Assembly: GCA_016617855.1 (NCBI GenBank)
Contig: JAECUM010000850.1
Span: 186,001-250,000 of the forward strand
From: Megalonaias nervosa
Taxonomy: Eukaryota > Mollusca > Bivalvia > Unionida > Unionidae
DNA length: 64,000 bases
Direction of reading: 5' to 3'
Positions 1 through 13,038 of the stretch are shown one piece after another. The notes below the pieces were generated by a model. The model searched no databases. It was given only the letters and a program-made list of their open reading frames with translations, and was not told the DNA's origin. Position 1 is the first letter of the stretch. Every line of letters begins with the position of its first letter. A program made the position numbers and the translations under genes.

Positions 1-92
1 CAAGGGTAAAAACCACAAAGTACAGTAAGCCTTCTTTTAAAATGAATGCCCCAACCCCACACACCAGCACTGAGTCTGGAACAGCCTATTCA

Positions 93-308
93 AAGAACTG
101 GGAACAGTCCATGACTTGTAAGAACTGAGAACAATCCCTGACTTGAAAGAACTGAGAACAATTCCTGACTTGAAAGAACTGTGATCAATCCCAGACTTGA
201 AAGAACTGAGAACAAACCCTGACTTGAAAGAACTGAGAACAATTCCTGACTTGAAAGAACTGAGATCAATCCCAGACTTGAAAGAACTGAGAAAAGTCCC
301 TGTCTTTA
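93..308. repeat. 27-bp minisatellite, about 8 copies
   Basis: Eight consecutive 27-bp units of the form aagaactgagaacaatccct followed by gacttga run from 93 to 308. Units differ by a few substitutions, for example gatcaatcccaga in the fourth and seventh. There are no unique spacers, so it is a plain tandem array. Confidence 0.9.
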
Positions 309-647
309 GTAACTCATCAGGCAGATTCAGACATGGCCAGACATGTTTTTATGTAAATGTTTTAATATAAGTGCGCTTTTATGTTGTTGTATTTAGCTGT
401 CAGTGACAACAGATTGATATCTGATGATTTTACTGAGATTCTTTGTTTTAAATCATACGATCTAACTGCTTATTTTAATTATTCATTTACTTAGGTTTTT
501 AATTTCAGTTAAAACTTTTTGGCAGCTTTATTTCCTGATGACTTAATAAATATGGCCTTGAACATGAACTTCATAATAAAACTGATATTTCTTATCAGCA
601 ATTTTAGATGTACATCTTTTGTGATGTTATCAGTGTGCCATCCTATT

Positions 648-855
648 AGCTTATAAGATGAATCCAACTGCAAACTGCACAGACCCAGATCTGCCATCAC
701 ATAATGCACCAGCAGATCTGGGTCTGTGCAGTTTGTTAGGAGTAATCACTAGAACAAACAAGATAGACCCTGATCTGCAGGTGCTCTATGATATGGCACA
801 TCAGGATCTTTGTTGTTTGCAGTTTGATTCGACTTATAAGTGAGTATATATGGTA
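648..855 (+). mobile_element. double-hairpin MITE, copy 1
   Basis: This ~208-bp element is the clearest member of a family present eight times in the window. Its right end reads gacttataagtgagtatata followed by tggta; the left end carries the worn inverted counterpart (agcttataag). Inside are two hairpins in tandem. The first has perfect 22-bp arms at 672-693 and 713-734 around a 19-nt loop. The second has imperfect arms around the gaccctgatctgc core. Open frames across the element come from its palindromic structure and are not genes. Confidence 0.85.
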
Positions 856-1291
856 TGTATTGATGATTCAGCACCAAAGTTTGCTACTCACTGATATTTC
901 CATTGTTATACATTATGGTTAGAAACTGAAAGGCTAATGCTTTTAAGAAGGTAAATAAAATGGATGCAGAAGAATTGGGTCAAACTTCTGTCAATCAATC
1001 TTCCATCCCTGTCAGCAATGCTTGAATCATGTCTTATCACATTGTGCACACACTATTTATTGATTGCTTTCCATTTTCACTTTTGGAGAGAATCATGACA
1101 TGAGTATCTGCAAGTTTTAAGAAAGTTATAGCTTTGAGTTTTCATTAACAAACAGCAATGAAGATCTAACAATCAAATACTTTTAAACAGCAGAAAACCT
1201 TGTCAGGCAGAAAGGCAAGATTTTTGCCCAAGTTATCAAAACTGTCAAGATATTTTTAATACTTTGCTACAAGTGGAGAAAACTATTCAGA

Positions 1292-1292
<1 letters not shown>

Positions 1293-1337
<45 letters not shown>

Positions 1338-1355
1338 ATATATATATAGCAATAG

Positions 1356-1403
<48 letters not shown>

Positions 1404-1428
1404 CTATATATATATATATATATATATT
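1293..1428. repeat. (TA)n microsatellite, interrupted
   Basis: About 136 bp of nearly pure TA dinucleotides, broken by short interruptions (tctata, gcaatagcct, aacta). It is self-complementary and can extrude as a cruciform. No coding content. Confidence 0.95.
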
Positions 1429-3631
1429 AATTGACTGCATTTTCAACAATTTGGTTGCATGTAAACAATCACATGATACTCATCTGGAATTCTTTACACA
1501 TTGATAAATTTTTGTGGGCTACTTTAATTCCTTGCTTCCAAGTCACGTTGGTGGCGCTCTACAGTTTCGTATTTTGCATAGGGTTAGAATTTTAAAGAAA
1601 AAGACTTCCTCCGGGTTTCCTCACTAGTTATACTGGCTGTTTAAAAAAGACCTGTATATCTTAGGTGTTGTTCAAAGAACCTTTAATTCCCTTTATTTTG
1701 GTGTATGATTGATGGGTGTAATATGGGTTATAGAGTATACAGCTTGGCCTTACTCCAGATGTGCACCTTTCAAAAAGTGCTAGCTCCACTTGGTCATTTT
1801 CACATCCTGAACTTCAGAGGTAAATTGTAAAAAAAAAGAGCTGATAACATTTTTTACATTTTATATATTTGGTAATTCATTCATTGCACTTCAGAAGCTG
1901 GTATTGTCTAGTCTGGCAAAATTCATTTTCCCTATTTTAAAAGCTACTAAGGATAGTGTACTTCAGACAAATTCAGGCTGATTTTTGGAGCACAAGGGAG
2001 CAGTCATTTTAGTTAGCAGTGTGCTAAGATCATTTACAATTTCCAAAAGTACAATATCCAAAGAAATGTCAGCCACATTTCATCAAAGTAGCATAGAGGT
2101 ATGCCAACATTCTCTCCACTGTGCATGTTTTAAATGCAAACAACTTCACCATACATACATCACTCTCTCAAAAGTACATAACAGCTGGTGAGCGCCCCCT
2201 TTATAGTTTTATCTATATCAACACATTACACCATAATAATAACAACAAGCCCCCCCCCCCCGTGATTTCCTCTTAAAATTTAGAAACCCCAGATTAAAAT
2301 CGCTCATTAGAAGTTAAAACAATGTAATTGCACAGACCATCTTGCACTCCAATACTCTCTCCTTTTGCTGAAGAAGGCATATGGCAGGCTTCACAAGCAT
2401 TTCACTTCCATAACATGTTCCAGTAGCTGTTAAAGGTCAGGGTCATATGATGAGCAGGGGATCTTATTAAAATGGACACGACTTTGCTTTTGAAACATCG
2501 AAATGCACAGAAAGCATGAACAATGAATGCTATAACAATATGTGCCATATGCAGGTGTAATGTTAAAAACAGGAATAACCTGTTTTGAACTGCATCAACC
2601 ATTTTTTTGAATAAAAAAATAATTATAACAAGCTCCATAGATAACTGCCATGAGCTGCTCTGACCCTTGACCATATATTACTACATAAAAGTCGACTCTC
2701 TTGGCCAGTGAAGATGAGAATATGAATTCTGTTGCAGTGAAGAGGCTAATGAAAGAAAACTTTGAGCTACCAAAAAGTGAATGCTTTGTTAACATTGACT
2801 CAATGTGGAAATCAAGATTGATGGCTTGTGTTGCATTTTTGGTAATTATTTAAATTAAACTGTAAAAACAAATTGGTTTCTTTCTGTATATGTTGTAATT
2901 ATTTAAATTTAACTTGACCATGAAAATAAATTAATGATTCATCTTCATGTGTAGTTTTGTAATTATTTAAGTTGAACTTGACCATAAAAACAAATTGATT
3001 ATCAGGTCTACAGAGCAAGGGAGCTATTGTGCATATTGACTGCCTGTGGATATTCCATTAAGTACACCTGAGGCATGGTTCTGACACATTTTTGACATGT
3101 TGCATGATTCTGATACCAGTCACTAGAGCATTTTTAGTGAGTTAGTGGTCTCAGAATGAGATAATGAAAATAAATTAAAATTTATTGTTCACTAAAATAA
3201 ATTTGGTCCAAAATTTGTATCTGTTTGTGAAGCAATGAAATTGAAAGTGCAGCAGATCGTTGTTTTAATCTGTTTAGCATGAACAGTTTGTTCTTTCTGC
3301 ATTCATTCCATTGAATGGTAAATTAGCTTTTTTGACCTGTTCTCAGTAGAGCATTGTGTAGTTGAAAGTAATTCACTGAAATGCCAGCAATAAACATTTT
3401 TCTTGGGATAGAAAATTCTATTTCCACAGTTAATAAACAGTTCATTGCCAAAATTTAAAACTCTTTTGGGTAACCTGGTGTATTGATATTTGTTTATTTA
3501 ATTTTCATAATATGAACAGATTTAAGCTACTGGAAATTTTTACTTTTTTTTTCTAGTATTATGAACTTAAAATGACCAAGTTAATGATGTTTTCTTTAAC
3601 CTGTAAACATTCATGATTTAAGATTGAAAGA

Positions 3632-3850
3632 GAATATACCCACTTAGAAGTGGACTCCAGCCAGAAACTGCTCAGACCTAGATCTGCCATTGTATTATGT
3701 GAGGGTTGATCTGGTTCTATGCAGTTTATTAGGAGAAATCAGTGGAAACAAACAACATGGACCCAGATCTACTGGCACATTATATGACAGCATATCAGGG
3801 TCTATGTTGTTTGCAGATAGACTTAACTTATAAGTAGTATATATATGGTA
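3632..3850 (+). mobile_element. double-hairpin MITE, copy 2 (diverged)
   Basis: It has the same architecture as the copy at 648-855 but is more worn: the first hairpin is disrupted (agacctagatctgcc against gttgatctggttctat), while the second keeps gacccagatct and atcagggtctatgttgt. The right end is cttataagtagtatatatat followed by ggta. A further copy begins about 100 bp downstream in the same orientation. Confidence 0.75.
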
Positions 3851-3950
3851 CTGTACTGTGTCATAAAATATTAGAAGGCATGAAATATTGGCATATTTAG
3901 GGAGTGAACTAATATTTCCAGAAATTGTATTATGTATTATAAGCTGTGTT

Positions 3951-4162
3951 CTGTATATACTCATTTATAAGACTATTCCAACTGCAAACTGTAAAGACCC
4001 AGATCTGTCATTACATAATCTGCTGGCCGATCTGGGTCTGTGCAGTTTGTTAGGAGTAATCAGTAGAACAAAAAGCTTAGCCCCTAATCTGCTGGTGCAT
4101 TATGATACAGCGGATCAGGATCTTTGTTGTTTGCTGTTCAGAATCAGCTTATGAGTGAGAAG
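3951..4162 (+). mobile_element. double-hairpin MITE, copy 3
   Basis: The left end reads ctgtatatactcatttataa. The first hairpin core is gacccagatctgtca with its partner gatctgggtctgtgcagttt. The right end is worn (agcttatgagtgag). It lies about 100 bp from copy 2 in the same orientation, suggesting nested or preferential insertion in TA-rich sequence. Confidence 0.75.
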
Positions 4163-5707
4163 AGCCCAATATAAGCATGTGTTGATCTGCTTTATTACTT
4201 GCCTTTATTTCTGTCAGCTGGGTATTTTAAAATTTAGTTGAGTAAATAAATAAATTTACATATCAAAATTGTGTTTAATTGGGTAAAAAACACAAAACAG
4301 TACTTACATGTAAAGTTACATTAGCACAATGTAATCTTTAGGTTGTGAGTTGCCATCATATTTTTCTCTTTCGCTATGGTTGAACTGAAAATAAATGATA
4401 CTGTCTAAATCATGGGCAACAGTTGCATGTGCCAAGTTCACACATTCCTTAGTTAAAATATCTAATATATCTGATACAATAATTGTAGGATCTGATGGTT
4501 TAAAATGTAAAAAATAACCCCCAGTTTTGGGGGAAAACCCAATTTAAATAAAAAATTAAGCATACCAAAATGCAGATAGAATCCAGTTTATGCAATCATT
4601 GAAATAACAAGTGTGTTTCAACCATTTTCCATTCTTGTATTTTCATCTTTCTCCATTTTTTTGTCAGACTAGAATAGAGTACATGTGTATCAATATTACC
4701 TGCCTTATCATAATTTTACTTGTAATTAAAGGTTTTGTCCCAGTCGCCGGATCTTTTTTTTCTCCCTTGTAGTAGATGTTATAGAAAGAAATACATATCT
4801 GTTTATGCAGCGTAAACTTTTAAAGGCTGCTATCATGTTATATGAGAGGGTGTAGGAAGTAGGAAGAGACTTCTCTAGAGATTGAACACCTGTGAGGTCA
4901 AAGGTAAAGGTGACAGGGGCATTGTTTAATTTTAAGTATGTGGTGACTGGTTAAGTATTTGTTTATTTTATTTGGGAGTAGCTACTGTTGCCTTATATAT
5001 ATTTTGTTATCATATACTGCAAAGAAGGTTGACACAGGGTATATTAGTCTTTAGGGAGTTTTGGAGATGAAAAATGTCAAAGGTCAGGGTCACAATGCTA
5101 AGTTGCTAAAAATATTTAGAAAAATCATGAAATGTTCCAGTGGTAATTCACTTTTGCATGTAGCATCCTTGGAGATCAAAAGATGAAAGGTCAAAGCCCC
5201 ATGGTGAATTGTATTTATATCTTTTGGTAAATTGTTGACAGTTTTATTAACTGAGTTTTATCTTTTGTTTCGATAAACAAGTTGTTATTAAATTTGGCAC
5301 CTAAATTTAATAGAGGAGATGAAACAGCCCTCATAATGGTTGGTTGAGAGGTCATGGTCAAATGTTTCATATGAGAGTGTGTCACCAAGGCCACAGTGAC
5401 TTCTCTCTTTTTAAGACAATATACATGTATTAGCATGTCTTTTAGTTACTTTTGAAAATGAGAGGTATAATTTTTGAAAATTTCAAGATCTCTTATTTTC
5501 AACAAAAACAGACCTATTTAAGAAATTAATAGCAAGATACATGTTCATGCAAAGTACAAAACATTGTGACTTGTGTATCGTGCACTAATATGGAACTATG
5601 TTGTTCATTGCCAAAAGCATGGTAGTTTTGTCCAACTGACTGGTTACTTGCTTCAGCTGTTGTTTAGATCACTGAAATATTTTATCTGTGTTCTTTTTTT
5701 TTTTCAG

Positions 5708-5820
5708 AGGTCCTTTTAGTGTAGTTAGAAGATGTCTACACAAGGAGACAGGGAGGCAGTTTGCAGTAAAGATAGTGGATGTGGCAAAATTCACCTCCAG
5801 CCCTGGACTCAGTACAGAAG
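5708..5820 (+). CDS. CASK: CASK exon: N-lobe of CaM-kinase-like domain
   Basis: This is an internal exon of CASK (Lin-2/CAKI), a membrane-associated guanylate kinase scaffold whose N-terminal CaMK-like domain binds partners such as Mint1 and neurexin at cell junctions and synapses. The exon follows a 14-T polypyrimidine tract and TTCAG. It completes one codon, then encodes 37 residues that start GPFSVVRRC (end of the glycine-rich loop) and include [19 protein letters not shown], with the N-lobe ATP-site lysine in AVKI. It leaves one base of the next codon before a gttata donor. This stretch is nearly invariant in animal CASK. The 113-bp length and phase fit directly to the exon at 24917. Reading past the donor quickly loses similarity, which confirms the boundary. 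Confidence 0.93.
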
Positions 5821-5958
5821 GTTATAGACTGTCATTGATAATTTTATCTTATTTTGCATCAAATACATCAGTCCTCATACTCCTCTGCCACCAAAAGTTA
5901 GTTGTATATTCAAATTTTCAGTTGATGGCTGACCAAGAATATACTGAGGTCACCGACT

Positions 5959-6179
5959 TACCATGTATACTCACATTTAAGTCAAGTCAGACTGCAAACA
6001 GCAAAGATCTTTATCTGCTGTAGTATAATGCACCTGCAGATCAGGGTCTACGCTGTTTGTTCTACTGATTATTCCCAACAAACTGCCAAGGCCCACATCT
6101 TCTGGTGAATTATGTGACAGCAGATCTGGGTATTTGCAGTTTGCAGTTGGACTTAACTTATAAGCAAGTACATATGGTA
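5959..6179 (-). mobile_element. double-hairpin MITE, copy 4 (reverse orientation)
   Basis: Both ends are visible: taccatgtatactcac at the left and acttataagcaagtacatat followed by ggta at the right. Relative to copy 1 the hairpin order is reversed (the gatcagggtct hairpin comes first, then gcagatctgggta), so it is inserted on the minus strand. It starts only 139 bp downstream of the CASK exon end. Confidence 0.8.
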
Positions 6180-9100
6180 CCATGCCCATCTGTACATCTG
6201 TCATTTGTCATTTCATTAGTAATGTCAAATAATTCTTCCTGCATTGGGGACTGTTCTGTACAGGGCAGTTCAGTAGAAAAGTTGTATTTTGGTTTACAGC
6301 TTTGTTACGAGTATATGCTTTAAAATAAGTAACAGAAAGAGTGAAAAGCAACAAGCTTTGTAAAATTCAACAAATAATTTATTTTTGTGGAATACAAAGT
6401 AAGAATGTAATAAATAGGAACTTATGGTATTACGAATCAAATCCTTAAATAATCCTAGAATTACAGACACAAGTCCTAATAATTTAAAGTCTGGAATAAA
6501 ATTCAGTAAAAGTCCAAAATAAATCCAAAACTGAAGGTGAAGATGTGTCTGTGGTAGCTTGTAGAATGTTGATTTGCCAGTAGTCTTTAGTTGAATCAAA
6601 GTAATATAATTCCAGATTTGAATCCACTATAAATTCCAATGAATGTCTCTATTCAAGAGTTTTATCAGAGTACTTTTGTATTTCCAGAAATATATAATAT
6701 TTGAAGAAATAAATTCCAGCCCAGCTGGACACAACATATAATTCAACTTGAAAGTGCTATATCTTAAAGCACAAATGAAAAATCCTTCAGTTACAAGATT
6801 ATATAGTTCTCTCCTTGACCTCAGGTCACAATTAGCATTTTCTACTAAAGGAGCTATTATCTAATGGAAAATAACCTTCTAGAATGATCCTGATGTTTAC
6901 AAAATAAAAATATTAGTTATTATTAGAAACCAGAACCTGGACTATGTCAAATACACTAAGGAAATTCCAAAACCCAAATAAACATGTTTACCTGTATTAG
7001 TAATAATTCAGATTTTAAACCCATACACATATCAGATAATTTAGTTGTGTATTAGTGGTTTACAGAAAAAAAGTCAATTCAGGTAAAGCAGAAATGAACT
7101 CAGTTTTGGACAAGGTCAAGTCCAACATACAATGTTACATTACAATAACATGTAATGAAATATAAAAATTAAAATAAAACAAACAACAAAACTAACAAAC
7201 AAACAATATAAATTTAATATACATAACAAGCTTTGCTGTGCATTAGTGGGAGAGCAATATTCATGTGTCCCTGTGCTGCTGACTTTGTGTTACAACATGT
7301 GTATTTGACAGTGCACTCTGCTGTCATTGAGTCAATGTTTACTCTGTAGTCTGAGTATGTCTGTAATTGGAACAAATGTCCAGCCACACAGTGTTTATTA
7401 TACTTAACAATCAGTAATTATTTAATTTCCTAGCCTCAGGGTCTTAGTAAAGCTATATTTCAGTGTAGACTTAATTAGGAAATGTTTTCTTCAGCATCAG
7501 ATATTATAAGACAGCTTTGAATAAGAAATGTTCAGAAATTAAAATAAATTGAAATAAATTGTCAATACATTTAAGATAAAGATAAGAAAAGATAAGGATT
7601 CTTTATTTCAGACAACATAGTCCAAACATAAAAATAAAACATAGATATAAAGGAAAATTATTTTAAACATAAAAGATCATAGATATCATATGTACAAGTA
7701 TACAGACACATCTACAACAATGGATGGTGCACTGTATTGTTAAGAATGAAATTCAGTAGCACATTTAAGAAGCAATTTGTTCCATAATACAAGAATTCAA
7801 ACGAATGTCATAGTTCCACAAAGATTTCAGGATACAGTTCTCACTATGATATTCCTGTCATCATTGAGAACACATGCTTTCTTTTTACTTCATCTAAACT
7901 GAAAACGTTACAATTTACAAACATGTTGGAGGCACTGTTCCAACATGGCAGGCTTAATAGAAAATGAAGATTATGATTATAAACATTAACTAGTTTTCTT
8001 TACATACATTCACTAAAGTTTATTTCTTCTAAATAAGCTTTAGTAAAGATTGGCTGCTATTTTTGTCTTTTTCCATGAGGACATGATGCTTACACTGAAG
8101 AACAGTAAAGCCAGAAGTTTGACCAAATGTTACTTCCTGTCATGATAAACCTGGTTCAGGATCATGTATGAAGTTATATGGGTGGAGTAAGATGAATGAG
8201 ATCAAAATAACATTGATAATGGGGGTCAGCCCACAGAAACCAACTACATGGGTTTAGCTTTTTGTGGAATAATCTGTAGCCAGATAGTTTCTATTTCTTG
8301 TCTTTCAAGTCTTTCATTGTTTTAGCAACAGTTCTAGTGCTTACATTCACAATGAACCAACCTCCTCTTGCTTTCCTATTCCTGCAATGATGTTTATCAT
8401 AGTCATTGATATTCAAGAAATTTTCATCCTAATTTTCTGTAAACTTTATTTCTGAGAGCCCAAGTAAATGTCGATTATTATTTGTTGGGATTATACATAT
8501 TTTCACTTAATCCATCTTTCCATGAATACCCTGAATATTTAAATGACCTATACATAAACCCTTACGAGAAACATCAAAGGTGTACTCATGGGGACATTAA
8601 CAGTATTATAACTATGTTAACAGTAGTCCTTGCTACAGTTATAAATGCTAACACTGTATCGAACATTAGCATGGGAGTTACTACATGTACTTGTATTTAA
8701 AGTATGTAAAATGCTAGAAGTCATTTCTGAGGTATTTATATTTGTGGAAAGGAGAAGGGCTTCAATAGTATACGATCTTTTGTCAGTCATCTTAGAATGA
8801 CAATTTCACTTACTCATATACAGGTAGCTAGTAAATTGCCACATTTAGAAGAAGTATAATAAATGGGATGAAATCTGTTTTGACAAGGGATATCAAGGCT
8901 ATGTGACATCACTGATGTGGGCTTTACAGATCCACTTGCCAGATGCTGGTGACAGGTTACGATTTGGATTGGGAAAACTCAAGTTTGCAAGATACATACC
9001 CATAAAAGCAAATTTATTCAGTGTTTATATGTATCACATTCTTCTGTTTCATAACTGCTTGCAGTTTTTTTCATCTATTGATCTTATTTCACGCAATGTA

Positions 9101-10859
9101 CTGTCTGAGTCCTACTTTCCATTTTGTTGTCAGTATAAAGGGTAGTCTGACAATTCTCACACAGACATGATAATGTGAATATATATCCTTTTTGTAGAAA
9201 GTTTTGAAAAATTGAGAAAATGTCTATATTATAACTTCTTAGTTCCGTTTTAATCATAATATTTTTTATGTATGTAGGATTCACCAACTTTCAGGTCATA
9301 ATCTAGCCAAGGAAATTTTGTGAGTTTCAGTATGCACAGTGTTTGCTGACTAAAAATTTGGTGTCAAAGATTGTTTTGATGCATGTTACCAATTTTACAG
9401 TGACTAGGTGGTAATTGTTAATAATATTGTACACAAGATTTATTTGACAGGTGTGTTTCGTAATAAAAAGTTCTGTGATCTAATATATATAATAAGCCAC
9501 TTGGATATTTTTTTCAAGTATGATTGATGTACCAAAATTCTAGCATCTGCTTTCATTGTTCATAATCAGTTGTTTACATGATAATTATGGGATACCAATC
9601 CATTATTTCTGTTTAGCAAATTTATGTAGATGGATAAAATGAGTCTTCTAAAAAAATTCAGTACAAATAAATCAGTACAGTACATCTAGATTTTTCGTCA
9701 TTATTGATGTACAATAGTTGAAGAGACATGTCTGCAACCATATCTTGGCAAAACAGAAGAAAATAAAACTCAATGAAGTTTCCACAAACAAATCTAATGA
9801 ACCTTTTTAAAAGAAAAATATTTGTTTCATTTTTCAATTCAAGGTCTTTCATATTAACATTGCTGTCTTAAAGATCTAGCTCTTTCCAAACTTCGTATCT
9901 ATCTATCCATCAGTCTGTATGTACTATATCTGACATCAAATACGCCTACATCTTCAGCCAGTCCTATGGCACAAAATACCACAAATTTTGAATGTTTTAT
10001 TTTCACATCAAATTAGTTATCGATCAGTGATATAGTATCTTGTCTTCAATAAAATAAAAGTTGGAAGATAACTATCAGTTTTCCTTTGTCAGATCATTGC
10101 AGTCATTTACTTGCAACTCACATAACAGGACAGACAAATTAGATATTAGCTGATGATTTATTATCTGGGTAATGATTAATATAAATAAATTACAACTACA
10201 TAATGAATAAAAGCAGCATCTGTATGGTTAAAATGTATATATAAAATGTGTCCATTTATTATATACTTGTAATCCATCAGATAACAACTTCAAACATTAC
10301 ATTAGGAATTTACAAATATTCTCATGTGAAACATTTTCTTAGTATCTTTAACAAATGTTAGTGACATTTGCAGTTAGCTCAAAACAACAAACGATACATC
10401 TTTGTTTCATGAAAATTGGTGTTGAAGCTTTATTAGGGTAGAAAATGTAACTCGTGTAACAAGGACAGACCAAATTTTTTTTATTTCTCTATTTAAAATT
10501 CATAAAATATTTGGAAGCCAGCAAATGACAGGTTTGGTGTTGAAAATAGCTACACCACATCAATAGATAATATTTTATATTCATTTTCTTCATTGCCCCT
10601 AAATTTGCCAACTTTCTTGACAAATATGGCTGCCAATGGTAATTCTGATATAATCTGAAAACAGAAATATTTATGTACAATGTATTAATTATTTAGTATG
10701 TTGGGTCTGTAATGATTAGTACATGTATGTACTATTAAATATTGAGATAGTCCTATATTTATATTTTGTTTGATTATTTCATTTGTATTATATAATATTG
10801 ATTCTTTATGCACCTCATGGCTTTTCTGTTTGCTTTTTGGCATGCCAACTTGTTTAGGG

Positions 10860-11080
10860 TGATTTCTGTAGTAAAGGAAGAAAATGACTGTTTGGATGCG
10901 GAGGCAAACCCTCTCGTCTGCTGGGGTGTCCTTGCCACCCCTGTCCCTGACCAGTTTCGTTACTATTGTATCTCATCAGAGGGAATAATATGGGTTGATT
11001 CGTTTGTTCGTTTGCAGAATGCTTCAATATACTCATTTTGGTTTGGTGGAGACCATGTGCTTCTTTGTCTGAATTTATTA
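10860..11080 (-). mobile_element. inverted 5' stub of the Penelope-like element
   Basis: Bases 11011-11080 are an inverted copy of 11092-11161, with four or five mismatches over 70 bp and an 11-bp spacer. Read on the minus strand this stub encodes the same block as the downstream copy (RSTWSPPNQNEYIEAFCK), after which the two diverge. Inverted 5' ends are common in elements copied by target-primed reverse transcription. The GC-richer block at about 10900-10950 may belong to the same stub, but I cannot assign it. Confidence 0.6.
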
Positions 11081-11091
11081 TTATTAATGAA

Positions 11092-13038
11092 TAATAAATT
11101 CGGACAAAGAAGCACATGGTCTCCACCAAACCAGAGTGAGTATATTGAGGCGTTCTGCAAATTGGTAAAATTATCATCAGTTTACTTTAAACAGAGAAGG
11201 AGATGCCGCCTGAATATCACCAAAAATGACAAGCAGGCCTTACTTGAGCTTACCAATAACAAAGATATTGTGATGAAAAAAGCCGATAAAGGCTGTATGA
11301 TTGTAATCATGAATATGGATGATTATGTCAAAGAACCTCAAAGATAACTTGATGATGAGAATTGTTATACCAGATTGTAGAAGGATGTGACAGAAATACA
11401 CCACAATATGGTGAAAAATCTAGTAATACAAATTCATGACAAAGGGGAATTAGATAATAAGATTTTTCTTAACCTCATCAGTGATGACCAATTATCAGTG
11501 GAAACAATTCACCAATGGAAAAAATTAGCAGCCTCATTTATGAACACATCAAACCATTCGTAAAATTAATACCTTCCTATATCAAGGACACAACCAACTT
11601 TATTAATAAAGTTCAAGCCATTCACAGTTTACCTGATGAATTCTTCTTGGTCACAATGGATTTCACCTCTGTTTACACCAATATACCGAACCATGAAGGT
11701 TTAACCTCTATAGCTAGAACCCTAGCTTTAAATAAACTGAATATTCATTTCTCTAATCATAGCATCTTGGCTTTATTAAAATTGGTATTGCATTGCAAAC
11801 AGCTTCACTTTCAATGACACCCATTATCTACAAATTGGTGGAACTGCAATGGGAACAAAAGTGGTCCGATCATACGCCTATATTGTTATGGGTGAGCTTG
11901 AATGGAAAATGCTAAAATCAGCACCCTATAAACCATACATCTGCCTTAGGTTTATTGCTGATATATTTATGATTTGGGTTGGCTCTGAAATGGAATTAAA
12001 TAAATTCCACTCATACTGTAACAGTTACCATAAAACTATTAAGTTTACAATGGAATGTTCAAAGGACAAAATCATGTTCCTAGATACTACAGTTATTCAT
12101 GAAAATAACACAGTAGTATTTGATTTATACTGTAAACCTACAGATAAACATTCTTATCTATATCACAATTCCTACCATCCATACCATTGTAAAAAAATCA
12201 GGTCCGTTTAGTCAATTATTAAGAATTAGACAAACCTGTACTAAACAGTCGGACATTGAAAAACATGCCTCCCTTTTAATTCAGTTTTATGAAAGAAGAG
12301 GTTATCCAACTATGATTCTAACAGAGGCTTTTCAAAAAGTAAGCCAGCTAGATCTTTCAGAAGTACTAAAGCCAGTTCCAAAACATTCAGTGCTTTGCAA
12401 TGCGATAGTAGCTATCTTTACATGTGATAAAGATAATTATTTCCTCCAATATGCGATCAGAAATCTCTGGCCTATTATCAAACTGAGCCTGCCAGAGATC
12501 TATCATGATCAACTGATTTTTGCACTGAGGATTGGTTATAAACTCAGTAACCAATTAATAAGAGCTAAGTTTTCTAGCAAACATCCAGGTCTTTCTGGAG
12601 AAACCTTTGCTACAAAGTATTAGAGTGCAAGACCATTAATTGCAGTTTCTGCAGTAGAATGGATGAATGTAAAATTGTTAAAAGTTCATTTACTAACCTC
12701 AAATATAAATCAAAACTTAGAGGACACTGTACCACACATAATGTCATCTATTTATTTACCTGCAAGAAATGTGCTAAACAATATGTAAGTGAAACAAAAA
12801 GGGAATTCACGTGAGAATAAAAGAGCAACTGAGGGATATCCGTAATCATCAAGATTCCCCGGTGTCTAAGCATTTTAATTTGTCTGACCACATAGATTGT
12901 GTTAAATGTCAGACAATAGAAATTATTAAATCTGATCCAGAGCTCTCTAGTAGCACTATCTTTCAGAAAGATAGAGAACTTTATTGGATATACCAATTAC
13001 ATACTTTACATCCTGCAGGGATTAACATCTTGGTCTAA
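11092..13038 (+). pseudogene. Penelope-like retroelement ORF (RT plus GIY-YIG), decayed
   Basis: The polyprotein of a Penelope-like element can be followed through all three frames. In order: the STWSPP N-terminal motif (about 11117), DIVMKKADKGC (about 11265), reverse-transcriptase motif A-like DFTSVYTNIP (about 11661-11690), AMGTK for motif B (about 11847), RFIADIFMIW where functional elements have a Y-x-D-D-type box (about 11950), FLDTTV, a LYCKPTDKHSYL block, and a CX2C linker. The C-terminus has a GIY-YIG-like part (KKCAKQYVSETKREF, then RIKEQLRDIRNH and HFNLSDH) ending at 13038. Frame changes at about 11347-11515, 11817, 12200, 12620 and 12810, with internal stops, show it is dead. Such elements copy themselves by target-primed reverse transcription; the GIY-YIG module cuts target DNA. 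Confidence 0.88.

Larger units (their letters stand above)
1..5707 (+). other. intronic or 5' sequence upstream of the first visible CASK exon
   Basis: No coding exon is recognised here. I looked for the CASK N-terminus that should precede the glycine-rich loop and did not see it, so exon 1 is probably outside the window. The stretch holds a 27-bp minisatellite (93-308), a long TA microsatellite (1293-1428), three copies of the double-hairpin MITE (648-855, 3632-3850, 3951-4162) and AT-rich sequence. Between 4860 and 5420 the phrase 'aggtcaaaggtca' and variants recur at irregular spacing, which suggests a worn tandem repeat. A 10-C tract lies near 2250. Nothing else is identified at 860-1290, 1430-3630 or 4165-5700. 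Confidence 0.6.

Noticed and set aside
93..308. CRISPR-like regularly spaced repeats (also 20171-20719 and 48767-49247)
   Set aside because: The units abut directly with no unique spacers, and the genome is eukaryotic; they are minisatellites.
658..843. Open frames across the MITE copies (also 3888-4154, 5977-6204, 6105-6323, 39011-39223, 59323-59532, 62393-62617, 63448-63675) with a shared peptide like TDPDLPSHN
   Set aside because: The similarity between them comes from the palindromic mobile element, is read on both strands, and frames end at the element borders. They are not a gene family.
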